A stretch of DNA of 64,000 nt. Source: JBCBDX01 sp039815825 (GTDB lineage Bacteria; Pseudomonadota; Alphaproteobacteria; Rhizobiales; Rhizobiaceae). The notes below the pieces were generated by a model, which searched no databases, was not told the origin of the DNA, and was given only the letters and a program-made list of their open reading frames with translations. Positions 1 through 7,645 of the stretch are shown piece by piece. Each line of letters begins with the position of its first letter. The first letter of the stretch is position 1. The translations under genes and the position numbers were made by a program. The DNA lies in NCBI GenBank assembly GCA_039815825.1, contig JBCBYO010000001.1, forward strand, positions 1 to 64,000, written 5' to 3'.

Positions 1-1308
1 CAGGTGTTTGGCCCCGGTGCGTTCCAAGACATCGATTTGAAATCGGCCTTCGAAGCTGTCAGCCGTTTTTCTCAACCTGTGCTGTCAACGTCCAACCACA
101 CCGAGCTGGCATCTTTGGCCATCAAGAACGCCTTGGTCGAGCGCGATGTCGCCAATCTGATTTTCCCTGACGATGTGCAAACGCAACCAAGCGATGCAAA
201 GGCCGGTTCGCCGACGGGTCGCATGGGGGTGCCTGTCGTAAAACCGGCCGATGCCGAACTGGAAAAAGCCATTGCGTTGATCAAGGACGCCAAACGCCCA
301 ATCATCATTATGGGCCATGGGGCTTGGGAAGCGCGTGAAGGTATCATTGCTTTTGCCGAAAAGCTGGGCGCGCCGGTGGTCACAACTTTCAAAGGTAAAG
401 GCCTTATCCCTGACAGTCATCCCAATGCTGGCGGTGTCCTGGGCCGTTCGGGCACACCGATCGCCAGTTGGTTCATGAATGAGTGCGACCTTCAGATTGT
501 GCTCGGTGCATCCTTCTCCAATCATACCGGGGTCAATCCCACCAAGCCAACGATCCAAGTCGACTTCGAGCAAATGCAGTTGGGCAAGTTCCACCCGGTG
601 GCATTACCCATATGGAGCGAACTTGGCGCATTCTGCGCTGCGGTTTCCAACAGTGTTACGCAAAATCCGCAAGCGGCCGACCAGATCAGTGAACTGGCAG
701 AACGGTGGCAGATTTGGCGCGCTGAAAAAGCGAGTCGGTTGGCTGAAGAGGGGACCAACGGTGTCCATTCCGTCGCAATTTTCGAGGCACTGTCACGTGT
801 TGCACCAGAAGACGCGTTGATTGCCGTTGATGTGGGCAACAACACCTATTCCTTTGGCCGTTATTTTGAAACGAAAGGCCAACGCGTGATGATGTCCGGT
901 TATCTGGGGTCGATCGGTTTTGGTCTCCCTGCCGCCATGGGTGCGTGGGCGGCAACGCAGGACTTTGAGGAGTTTCAGGGTCGAAAAGTGATCTCCATTT
1001 CCGGCGATGGTGGTTTCGGTCAATATGCAATGGAGCTGACGACAGCGGTCAAATACGGCATGGATATCACCCATGTGCTCCTTCACAATGACGAGTTGGG
1101 CAAGATCTCCAAAGAGCAGCGATCTGGTGAATGGCCGGTATGGGAGACGTCGCTTGTCAATCCATCCTTTTCTGCTTTCGCACGCCTATGCGGCGCGCAT
1201 GGTTCAAAGGTCACCAAAGGTTCTGACGTTGAAGCGGCACTGGCCGACGCCTTGGCGGTCAACGGGCCTGCGTTGGTCGAAATCATGACGGATGCAGAAC
1301 TGGTTTAG
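1..1308 (+). CDS. Thiamine-pyrophosphate-dependent enzyme, acetolactate synthase/pyruvate oxidase type (5' truncated)
   Basis: The frame is open from base 1, so the N-terminal pyrimidine-binding domain lies outside the window. What remains is the end of that domain, a central FAD/nucleotide-type domain (KRPIIIMGHGAW, about residues 95-220) and the C-terminal TPP domain with the GDGGFGQYAMEL...HNDELGKI motif that binds Mg and the diphosphate. Family members decarboxylate 2-keto acids (acetolactate synthase, pyruvate oxidase, sulfoacetaldehyde acetyltransferase and others). No small regulatory subunit gene follows, which argues against a biosynthetic IlvB. The substrate cannot be told from sequence. 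The next gene starts 12 bases downstream and is probably cotranscribed. Confidence 0.85.
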   Translation, partial: QVFGPGAFQDIDLKSAFEAVSRFSQPVLSTSNHTELASLAIKNALVERDVANLIFPDDVQTQPSDAKAGSPTGRMGVPVVKPADAELEKAIALIKDAKRPIIIMGHGAWEAREGIIAFAEKLGAPVVTTFKGKGLIPDSHPNAGGVLGRSGTPIASWFMNECDLQIVLGASFSNHTGVNPTKPTIQVDFEQMQLGKFHPVALPIWSELGAFCAAVSNSVTQNPQAADQISELAERWQIWRAEKASRLAEEGTNGVHSVAIFEALSRVAPEDALIAVDVGNNTYSFGRYFETKGQRVMMSGYLGSIGFGLPAAMGAWAATQDFEEFQGRKVISISGDGGFGQYAMELTTAVKYGMDITHVLLHNDELGKISKEQRSGEWPVWETSLVNPSFSAFARLCGAHGSKVTKGSDVEAALADALAVNGPALVEIMTDAELV

Positions 1309-1319
1309 GAGTTGAGATT

Positions 1320-2132
1320 GTGAACAAAGAGCGTCTCGGCGATCCTACAAAATTGGGCAACGCGAATGCGATGGCCCACGCCGCTTCGCAGCTTCTCTAT
1401 CGAGCAGCAGCGGCCAACATTGTGCCCTTGTCCGGTGATGAACATAGCAATCTGGGATGGGATGTCGCTTCGAGGAGCTTCCAAACCCGGGCGTTGAATG
1501 ATGCTGGCACCATCGTTGAACTTAGCTTGTCACCGCTTGTGCTCAACATCGGAGGTGACAAACTTCCGCTCGAAACTGTATCCATTGAAACTGCGATTTC
1601 GTTGCTTGACGCGAAACTCGCTGCGTTAGGTTTAAAGTCGGCGAGCTCTGCGCCCATACCATATGATCTGCCCGCTAACGTGATGTCGCTCCAAATCTTC
1701 GAAGCAGTAGACGGCTTAGACGCGCTGGCTGCGTGGTATGATTTGGCTGCGTCTACGTTGAACCAATTTGCGCGCGACTTAGGCGACATCACACCCGGAC
1801 CGAGCGAAGTGCGCTGCTGGCCACATCATTTTGACATCGCCACTTATGTGAGTCTGGAAGCGGGTGACGCCGAAGAAGCACGTGGCATTGGTATAGGTTT
1901 ATCGCCAGGCGATGGCAGCTATGCCGAGCCCTATTTTTACGTCAACCCGTGGCCTTCTGTGGCGCCAGAAAAACTACCCGCGCCGGTTACGCCGGGTCAT
2001 TGGCATACTGAAGGGTTTGTTGGATCTGTCGCGACTGGTTCCGAAATCATGTCGTTGCAAGATGTGTCGGCGGGATCGAGCATGTTTGTGCAGCGAAGCT
2101 TTGACGTTGGGCGCAAACTGTTGGGTTTCTGA
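1320..2132 (+). CDS. Conserved-looking protein of unknown function (270 aa)
   Basis: GTG start 12 bases after the TPP enzyme stop, with GGAGTTGAG just upstream, so it is probably in the same operon. I do not recognise the family with certainty. The protein has no signal peptide and no membrane segment. Its second half holds a compact cluster, CWPHHFDIAT (about residue 162), then GIGLSPGDG, then EPYFYVNPWP, and near the end GHWHTEGF. The clustered His, Trp, Asp and Tyr residues look like a conserved pocket, and the protein could be an enzyme or ligand-binding protein. Partnership with the TPP enzyme is inferred only from spacing. Confidence 0.7.
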   Translation: MNKERLGDPTKLGNANAMAHAASQLLYRAAAANIVPLSGDEHSNLGWDVASRSFQTRALNDAGTIVELSLSPLVLNIGGDKLPLETVSIETAISLLDAKLAALGLKSASSAPIPYDLPANVMSLQIFEAVDGLDALAAWYDLAASTLNQFARDLGDITPGPSEVRCWPHHFDIATYVSLEAGDAEEARGIGIGLSPGDGSYAEPYFYVNPWPSVAPEKLPAPVTPGHWHTEGFVGSVATGSEIMSLQDVSAGSSMFVQRSFDVGRKLLGF

Positions 2133-2180
2133 CGATTTGGGACGCCCTTTATCTCCAACTTTTTTCCAACGAACTCAATT

Positions 2181-2197
2181 TTTACGTTTACGTTAAA
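2181..2197 (+). promoter_or_regulatory. LiuR-like imperfect palindrome upstream of fadD
   Basis: TTTACGTTTACGTTAAA lies about 135 bases before the acyl-CoA ligase start. Apart from one extra T it is a TTTACGT-N2-ACGTAAA palindrome, a form I associate with MerR-family regulators of branched-chain and fatty acid catabolism (LiuR type) in proteobacteria. No regulator gene of that kind is in the window, so the assignment is tentative. Confidence 0.3.
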
Positions 2198-2211
2198 GTC
2201 AGCAACTTGTA

Positions 2212-2246
2212 TTGGCAGGCGTAACCACCTATGACTAATGTATAAT
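2212..2246 (+). promoter_or_regulatory. Possible promoter for the acyl-CoA ligase gene
   Basis: A perfect -10 hexamer TATAAT is at 2241-2246, about 85 bases before the ATG. The best -35 candidate, TTGGCA at 2212-2217, is 23 bases away, which is too far for a standard sigma-70 promoter. The -10 may therefore depend on an activator, or the match may be chance. Confidence 0.3.
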
Positions 2247-2330
2247 GCGCTAGTCTTACTGGTGTGAGGTCGCTTTCAGGCCCCTAACCGTATACCGAAT
2301 TTGGTCTGATCGCTTTTGGGAGGAGAGATC

Positions 2331-4025
2331 ATGGCAACTGCCCGCGCCGCGAAGGCAAAGAAGTCAACCACCGCGTCCAAACCGTGGCTAAAGAGTTATC
2401 CTGAGGGTGTGTCGGCTGAGATCGGCCCACTTCAGCACGCCAATCTAGGCGAGTTTTTGGAAGATTGCTTCCGACAGTATGGTCCGCGTACGGCATTTAC
2501 GTGCATGGGCAAAGCGATCACTTATAGCCAGCTTGAAACAGCTTCAGCAGCTTTTGCCGCTCACCTACATGGCCTTGGGTTGGAGCGGGGTGATCGTGTG
2601 GCACTGATGATGCCAAACGTGTTGCAGTATCCGATCGCCATGGCTGGCGTTCTGCGCGCGGGTTTGACGGTCGTCAACGTCAATCCACTCTATACGCCAC
2701 GCGAACTAGAGCATCAGCTCAATGATAGCGGCGCTAAAGCGATCGTAATTTTAGAGAACTTCGCGCACACTTTGGAACAAGTCGTAGCCAAGACCGGCGT
2801 CCAACACATGATTGTCACCGCTATGGGTGATATGATGGGTCTTAAGGGACACATTGTTAATCTGGTTGTTCGTCGGGTGAAAAAGATGGTTCCTGCCTGG
2901 AACCTGCCAAACCACATCAAGTTCAAGTCTACGCTTGGCGGCGGATCGTACACTGCGCACGAGGCTGGATTGGAAGATGTCGCTTTCCTTCAATACACTG
3001 GTGGCACTACTGGCGTCTCCAAAGGGGCGACGCTGACCCACAGCAATATATTGTCAAACATTGCACAGTCGCAGGCTTGGCTCGAAGTTGGCTATCGCGC
3101 CAAAGGCAAGCCTGACGAGTTGAACTTTGTATGCGCACTGCCCCTCTACCATATCTTCGCGCTCACCGTGAACGCGTTCATGGGCATGGCAGTCGGCGGC
3201 AACAACCTGCTTATCCCGAACCCACGCGACATTCCTGCTTTTGTCAAAGAGCTGGAAAAGGTAACCTTCCACTTCTTCCCGGGACTGAACACGCTTTTCA
3301 TCGCGCTGATGAACAATGAAGACTTCCAGAAACTGGACTTCTCGGAGCTGCGCATGACGTTTGGTGGCGGCATGGCTGTACAAGGCCCGGTCGCCGAGCG
3401 TTGGAAGCAAATGACCGGCGTACCGATCTTTGAAGGCTATGGATTGTCCGAGACATCCCCAGTTGCCACCGGCAACCGATTTGATGGCGAAGAATTCACA
3501 GGCACGATTGGTTTGCCAATCCCATCGACAGATGTCTCCATCCGCGATGACGATGGCGTAGAACAGCCATTGGGCGAAGTCGGTGAGATTTGTATCCGTG
3601 GCCCGCAAGTTATGGCCGGCTACTGGAACCGCCCAGACGAAACTGCGAAGGTGATGACCGACGACGGGTTCTTCCGTTCGGGCGACATGGGCTTCATGGA
3701 CGATGGTGGCTACATCAAAATTGTAGACCGCAAAAAAGACATGATCCTCGTTTCGGGTTTCAACGTCTATCCAAACGAAGTGGAAGAAGTTGCGGTCGGC
3801 TGCGAAGGGGTTGTCGAAGCGGCAGCCATCGGTGTCGCGGATGAGCATTCCGGCGAAGTGGTAAAACTGTTTGTCGTGCGCGCAAACGACGCGGTGACGG
3901 AAGAGACCATCAAAGCGCACTGCGCTGAAAATCTGACAAACTACAAACGCCCCAAATTCATCGAGTTCCGCGATGAACTGCCGAAGACAAATGTGGGCAA
4001 AATCTTGCGGCGTGAACTGCGCTGA
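2331..4025 (+). CDS. fadD: Long-chain fatty acid-CoA ligase
   Basis: Activates fatty acids to acyl-CoA through an acyl-AMP intermediate, the entry step of beta-oxidation. The 564-aa product has the ANL-superfamily motifs in order: the P-loop-like YTGGTTGVSKGA (about 225), GYGLSETSP (about 375), the ATP-ribose-binding region around RSGDMGFMDDGG (about 450) and the hinge plus catalytic lysine region DRKKDMILVSGFNVYPNEVE (about 475), ending with the lysine-containing TNVGKILRREL. The ATG at 2331 is preferred over an in-frame TTG at 2316 because GGGAGGAGAG sits 4-13 bases before it. The N-terminus is Ala/Lys-rich (AAKAKKSTT). The gene ends at a strong terminator. Confidence 0.92.
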   Translation: MATARAAKAKKSTTASKPWLKSYPEGVSAEIGPLQHANLGEFLEDCFRQYGPRTAFTCMGKAITYSQLETASAAFAAHLHGLGLERGDRVALMMPNVLQYPIAMAGVLRAGLTVVNVNPLYTPRELEHQLNDSGAKAIVILENFAHTLEQVVAKTGVQHMIVTAMGDMMGLKGHIVNLVVRRVKKMVPAWNLPNHIKFKSTLGGGSYTAHEAGLEDVAFLQYTGGTTGVSKGATLTHSNILSNIAQSQAWLEVGYRAKGKPDELNFVCALPLYHIFALTVNAFMGMAVGGNNLLIPNPRDIPAFVKELEKVTFHFFPGLNTLFIALMNNEDFQKLDFSELRMTFGGGMAVQGPVAERWKQMTGVPIFEGYGLSETSPVATGNRFDGEEFTGTIGLPIPSTDVSIRDDDGVEQPLGEVGEICIRGPQVMAGYWNRPDETAKVMTDDGFFRSGDMGFMDDGGYIKIVDRKKDMILVSGFNVYPNEVEEVAVGCEGVVEAAAIGVADEHSGEVVKLFVVRANDAVTEETIKAHCAENLTNYKRPKFIEFRDELPKTNVGKILRRELR

Positions 4026-4049
4026 CCAAGCACTGGCAAATCCAGGCAA

Positions 4050-4088
4050 CCTCTGGCAGACAGATACCAGTCTGCCAGAGGTTTTTTT
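4050..4088 (+). terminator. Rho-independent terminator after fadD
   Basis: A perfect 12-bp stem (4050-4061 with 4070-4081), an 8-base loop and seven T (4082-4088). The ATG of the next gene begins at the base after the T run, and its only plausible ribosome-binding site (AGAGG, 4077-4081) is the end of the 3' arm of this stem. Confidence 0.93.
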
Positions 4089-4535
4089 ATGAGTTCAGCC
4101 ACCCTTTTCACCATCGCGGTCGTCATGGTCGGCGGCATGCTGCTCGCCTTGCAGGGCCCGATCAACGCCAGTCTAGGTCGCACAGTTGACGATCCGATCG
4201 CAGCAGCGACCATATCTTTTGGCGTGGGCTTTATCCTCCTGATCGCCATCATGCTGGCGCGAAAAGGATTGCCGTCTGGCGAGGCGCTCGCCAGCGTGCC
4301 ATGGTGGGCTTGGAGCGGCGGACTGTTGGGCGCTTATTATGTTTTTGCCATATTATGGGCAGCACCGCGCGTTGGTGTTTTGACCATCGCGTCAGCAACG
4401 GTATTGGGCCAATTGACCGCCGGGCTGGTGCTCGACTCCATCGGCGCGTTCGGTATCCCCGTCCAAGCCATCACATGGCAGCGGGTTGCGGGCATTGGAA
4501 TGGTATTCGGGGGCTTGCTGTTGTCGCGTGCCTGA
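4089..4535 (+). CDS. Half-size DMT-family membrane protein (DUF606/YdcZ type)
   Basis: A 148-aa protein made almost wholly of hydrophobic helices (about five), with the family features MLLALQGPINASLGR at the end of helix 1 and WWAWSGGLLGAYYVF in the middle. DUF606 proteins are half-size relatives of EamA-type drug/metabolite transporters that act as pairs or homodimers in the inner membrane; the substrate is unknown. The start codon directly abuts the fadD terminator, so translation begins inside or just after the hairpin. Forty bases separate it from pgi. Confidence 0.82.
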   Translation: MSSATLFTIAVVMVGGMLLALQGPINASLGRTVDDPIAAATISFGVGFILLIAIMLARKGLPSGEALASVPWWAWSGGLLGAYYVFAILWAAPRVGVLTIASATVLGQLTAGLVLDSIGAFGIPVQAITWQRVAGIGMVFGGLLLSRA

Positions 4536-4574
4536 CCGATAAGCGCCACGACAACCCCTTCCAAGGAGACCGAC

Positions 4575-6209
4575 GTGGCTGTTTCCAAAAGTCTGATAGC
4601 AAAGCTGACAGATCACCGTGCAACCGAAGCACCAAAGGATATGCGCGCGGCATTTGCCAACGACCCAAATCGATTTTCGAACCACAGCCTTAAAGCCGAT
4701 GACCTGCTTTTGGATTGGTCCAAATGTCTGGTGAACGAGGCGACCATTGCGCTCCTGATCGACGCGGCCAGACAGGCGAGACTTGAAGAGCGCCGCGATG
4801 CGATGTTTTGGGGCGAAAAAATCAATCTGACTGAAGACCGCGCTGTCCTGCATACGGCCCTGCGCAACCGCTCTGACAAGCCGGTCATAGTCGATGGCGC
4901 TGACGTGATGCCCCATGTCAATGATGTTCTGGTTCGCATGTCGGTATTCGCTACCGCCATACGCAACGGTGCCTTAAAGGGCGCTACAGGCAAACCAATA
5001 ACCGATATCGTCAATATCGGCATCGGCGGTTCTGATCTGGGCCCAGCCATGGCCGTACTTGCGCTGGCACCGTACCATGACGGGCCGCGCTGCCATTTTG
5101 TTTCCAATGTGGATGGGGCCGACATCGCAGACACGATTAAGCTGCTCGATGCGGAAACGACGCTCTTCGTCATTGCGTCGAAAACATTTACTACCATCGA
5201 GACCATGACCAACGCGAATACAGCACGCGAATGGCTGGTAGCGAAACTTGGCGATGACGCCGTCAATGCTCATTTCTGTGCCGTCTCGACCGCGTTGGAC
5301 AAAGTCGCCGATTTCGGCATTGAGGAAGCTAGGGTCTTTGGGTTTTGGGATTGGGTCGGCGGACGCTATTCTCTTTGGGGTGCGATTGGTCTGCCAATCA
5401 TGTTGGCGGTTGGACCGGAGGATTTTATGCGGTTCCTGGATGGTGCCCATGCGATCGACAAGCATTTCCAGGAAGCACCTCTCGAACATAACCTACCTGT
5501 CATGCTTGGCCTCATAGGCTGGTGGCACCGCGTCATCTGCGGTCACACTTCGCGCGCGATTATTCCCTATGATCAGCGACTGGCCCGCTTCCCGGCTTAT
5601 CTTCAGCAGCTGGACATGGAGTCAAACGGCAAGGGTGTGACCATCGATGGCCAGCAAGCTGCTGTCACCGGACCGACCGTCTGGGGGGAGCCCGGTACCA
5701 ATGGTCAGCACGCCTTTTTCCAATTGCTCCACCAAGGCACCGATGTGATCCCGGTTGAGTTCTTGGTTGCCGCCAATGCGCATGAAGCTGAGGAACATGC
5801 AGTCCATCATCAACTACTGCTGGCCAATTGCTTTGCGCAATCCGAAGCGTTGATGAAAGGCCGGAACGTTGGCGAAGCCAAGGCTCAATTACTGGCTAAA
5901 GGCATGGATGAGCAACAGGCAGATGCAATTGCACCGCACCGTGTTTTTTCCGGAAACCGCGCTTCACTGACAATCGTGTATAACAAGATGGACCCGTTTA
6001 CACTTGGCCGCCTCATTGCCCTTTATGAGCATCGCGTTTTTGTCGAGGCACAGCTTTTTGGCATCAACGCCTTTGATCAATGGGGTGTGGAATTGGGCAA
6101 GGAATTGGCGACCGGCCTCCTGCCCGTGGTGCAAGGATCCGAACCGACCGATGGACGGGACGGGTCGACAGCAGGCCTCGTTGACCATGTGCAGGAGCTA
6201 TGCAGCTAG
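4575..6209 (+). CDS. pgi: Glucose-6-phosphate isomerase
   Basis: Interconverts glucose 6-phosphate and fructose 6-phosphate in the cytoplasm. At 544 aa it has the normal length, and the family signatures are intact: IGIGGSDLGPAM (about 150), GGRYSLWGAIGLP (about 260), WGEPGTNGQHAFFQLLHQGT with the catalytic Glu and His (about 375), and the terminal NAFDQWGVELGK with the catalytic Lys. The GTG start is supported by AAGGAG seven bases upstream. Its last four bases overlap the end of the convergent lipoprotein gene. No other glycolytic gene is adjacent. Confidence 0.96.
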   Translation: MAVSKSLIAKLTDHRATEAPKDMRAAFANDPNRFSNHSLKADDLLLDWSKCLVNEATIALLIDAARQARLEERRDAMFWGEKINLTEDRAVLHTALRNRSDKPVIVDGADVMPHVNDVLVRMSVFATAIRNGALKGATGKPITDIVNIGIGGSDLGPAMAVLALAPYHDGPRCHFVSNVDGADIADTIKLLDAETTLFVIASKTFTTIETMTNANTAREWLVAKLGDDAVNAHFCAVSTALDKVADFGIEEARVFGFWDWVGGRYSLWGAIGLPIMLAVGPEDFMRFLDGAHAIDKHFQEAPLEHNLPVMLGLIGWWHRVICGHTSRAIIPYDQRLARFPAYLQQLDMESNGKGVTIDGQQAAVTGPTVWGEPGTNGQHAFFQLLHQGTDVIPVEFLVAANAHEAEEHAVHHQLLLANCFAQSEALMKGRNVGEAKAQLLAKGMDEQQADAIAPHRVFSGNRASLTIVYNKMDPFTLGRLIALYEHRVFVEAQLFGINAFDQWGVELGKELATGLLPVVQGSEPTDGRDGSTAGLVDHVQELCS

Positions 6210-6805
6210 CAGCGCTCAATATCATCGAGATTTTGCTGGGCCTTAGCCGCCGTTTTGCGCAAATCATTGTTCCTGGCAACGATGAAAAAAGTCTCGGACG
6301 GGTTTGTCTGCAGCCAGATGGTTACAAGTACCGGTCCTTCTGGAAGGTCTTTAGTGGCGCAGCCGGACGCTATGACGGTTAGGGAGCCTTTTCCACTGTC
6401 ACCTGCATCGCGCAAATCGCGAATTTGGCGTTGTGCAGCAAGCAGCGATGCCGCGTCCTCTGGGTTTAGTTCACCGATCAAAGTCCGGCTTTTTTCTTCC
6501 ATGGGAGCAGGAAGACCCAGCACTTTTCGGTCTACCGGATTGACCATCACTATATATTCTTCAACCAGTGAATTTTGGACATCTCCTGCTTCGTAAACCA
6601 AACGCATACGGATATCGCCATCCCGTATCGAAATATATTCTGGCGTTTGTACCGCCACACGAATGTCTCTTGGATCGCTGTCCATGGGCGACCAATTTGC
6701 CAACTTAATAAGGGACCGTGGCGGCGTTGAAGTCAGGCAGCCTGCCAAGAAGGCGCAGCAGAACAAAGCCATAATGGCAGTGGTTGGTACTCGTTGGTCG
6801 CGCAT
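6206..6805 (-). CDS. Predicted lipoprotein of unknown function (199 aa)
   Basis: The N-terminus is a lipoprotein signal: basic MRDQR, a hydrophobic stretch and the lipobox LAGC with Cys about residue 23. The mature part is about 175 aa, soluble, with no family I recognise; a Lys-rich C-terminal helix (DLRKTAAKAQQNLDDIE) follows a VTIWLQTNPSETFFIVAR strand region. Residue +2 after Cys is Leu, not Asp, so outer-membrane sorting is expected by the enterobacterial rule. It converges on pgi with a 4-base overlap and starts 14 bases from the promoter region of the DUF2975 gene, so it is divergent from that pair. Confidence 0.75.
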   Translation of the reverse strand: MRDQRVPTTAIMALFCCAFLAGCLTSTPPRSLIKLANWSPMDSDPRDIRVAVQTPEYISIRDGDIRMRLVYEAGDVQNSLVEEYIVMVNPVDRKVLGLPAPMEEKSRTLIGELNPEDAASLLAAQRQIRDLRDAGDSGKGSLTVIASGCATKDLPEGPVLVTIWLQTNPSETFFIVARNNDLRKTAAKAQQNLDDIERC

Positions 6806-6819
6806 ACTAAAAATCCTGT

Positions 6820-6848
6820 TTGACAGATATTTCTTATTGTTTTACATT
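6820..6848 (+). promoter_or_regulatory. Sigma-70-type promoter for the DUF2975/XRE pair
   Basis: TTGACA at 6820-6825, a 17-base spacer, then TACATT at 6843-6848. Consensus -35, ideal spacing and a 4/6 -10, about 30 bases upstream of the ATG at 6879. It lies just outside the start of the divergent lipoprotein gene. Confidence 0.65.
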
Positions 6849-6878
6849 AATTTCTGCAAGCCTTATTTGGAGAAATCG

Positions 6879-7424
6879 ATGCAAAACGCAAACGCGGACA
6901 AACTCATGAAACTTAGCGGGATGATGCAGCAACTGTGTATTTTTGCCCTCGCCGTCTTGATGATTGCCACCTTGTACGCTGTGGGCAGGCTCACGATAGA
7001 TGCGGATGCTTTTCTATCCACCATCATTGGATCACGTTTACCCGTGATGGGCATTGGCGCTTCTCAGGTGCTCGGGATCGTTTTGGTCAATGCGGTCAGC
7101 GTGGTGTTGCTCGCAGCGGCTTTGCACGCATTGTGGAAAATGTTTTCCCAGTTTGCGCAGGGCAACATACTTTCTGCGGTGCCTACCCGCCTTATGCGCC
7201 GCGCGGGGCAAATGTTTCTGGCCGGTGCGTTGTGGAGCATAATCGCTCACTCCTTGACCGTGCTATTGGCAACAGCCGCCAACCCACAAGGCGAGCGATC
7301 GCTTTCGATTGCCTTTGGTTCGCAACAATTGTTCGCACTCTTGTTGGCCGGCACTTTGTTTGCCGTCGGTCATGTATTGAGTGAAGCAATTCGACTCGAC
7401 CAAGAAAACAAGGGCTTTGTTTGA
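6879..7424 (+). CDS. DUF2975-type four-helix membrane protein
   Basis: A 181-aa protein with four hydrophobic helices (about residues 18-40, 58-85, 115-140 and 152-172) and a short polar tail (EAIRLDQENKGFV). The ATG at 6879 follows TTGGAGAAATCG, a reasonable ribosome-binding site; the frame is open further upstream but that part lies over the promoter. DUF2975 proteins are typically encoded next to a very small XRE regulator of the YozG kind, exactly as here (3 bases between genes). The role of these pairs is not established; a membrane sensor or stress function is plausible. Confidence 0.78.
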   Translation: MQNANADKLMKLSGMMQQLCIFALAVLMIATLYAVGRLTIDADAFLSTIIGSRLPVMGIGASQVLGIVLVNAVSVVLLAAALHALWKMFSQFAQGNILSAVPTRLMRRAGQMFLAGALWSIIAHSLTVLLATAANPQGERSLSIAFGSQQLFALLLAGTLFAVGHVLSEAIRLDQENKGFV

Positions 7425-7427
7425 CCG

Positions 7428-7643
7428 ATGACGATTGTATTGAACTTGGATGTTATGCTGGCCAAACGGAAAATGCGTTCAAAAGAATTGGCTGAACGCA
7501 TCGGCATTACCGAGCAAAATGTATCGCTATTGAAGTCGGGAAAAGTGCGCGGCGTGCGTTTTGAAACGTTGGCAAAAATCTGCGAAGCGCTCGATTGCCA
7601 GCCGGGCGATTTACTTGAGTATCAACCCGGCGAGGCATCGTAA
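7428..7643 (+). CDS. Small XRE-family (Cro/CI) transcriptional regulator, YozG type
   Basis: At 71 aa it is little more than one helix-turn-helix: LDVMLAKRKMRSKELAERIGITEQNVSLLKSGKVRGVRFETLAKICEAL, with the typical ending CQPGDLLEY. It lies 3 bases behind the DUF2975 gene and must be cotranslated from the same message. By analogy with other pairs it probably controls its own operon. It ends 2 bases before the end of the convergent helicase gene. Confidence 0.88.
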   Translation: MTIVLNLDVMLAKRKMRSKELAERIGITEQNVSLLKSGKVRGVRFETLAKICEALDCQPGDLLEYQPGEAS

Positions 7644-7645
7644 CC

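Noticed and set aside
3054..4049. 331-codon minus-strand open frame opposite fadD
   Set aside because: It lies fully antisense to a gene with complete family motifs and shows no recognisable domains; it is a codon-bias shadow.
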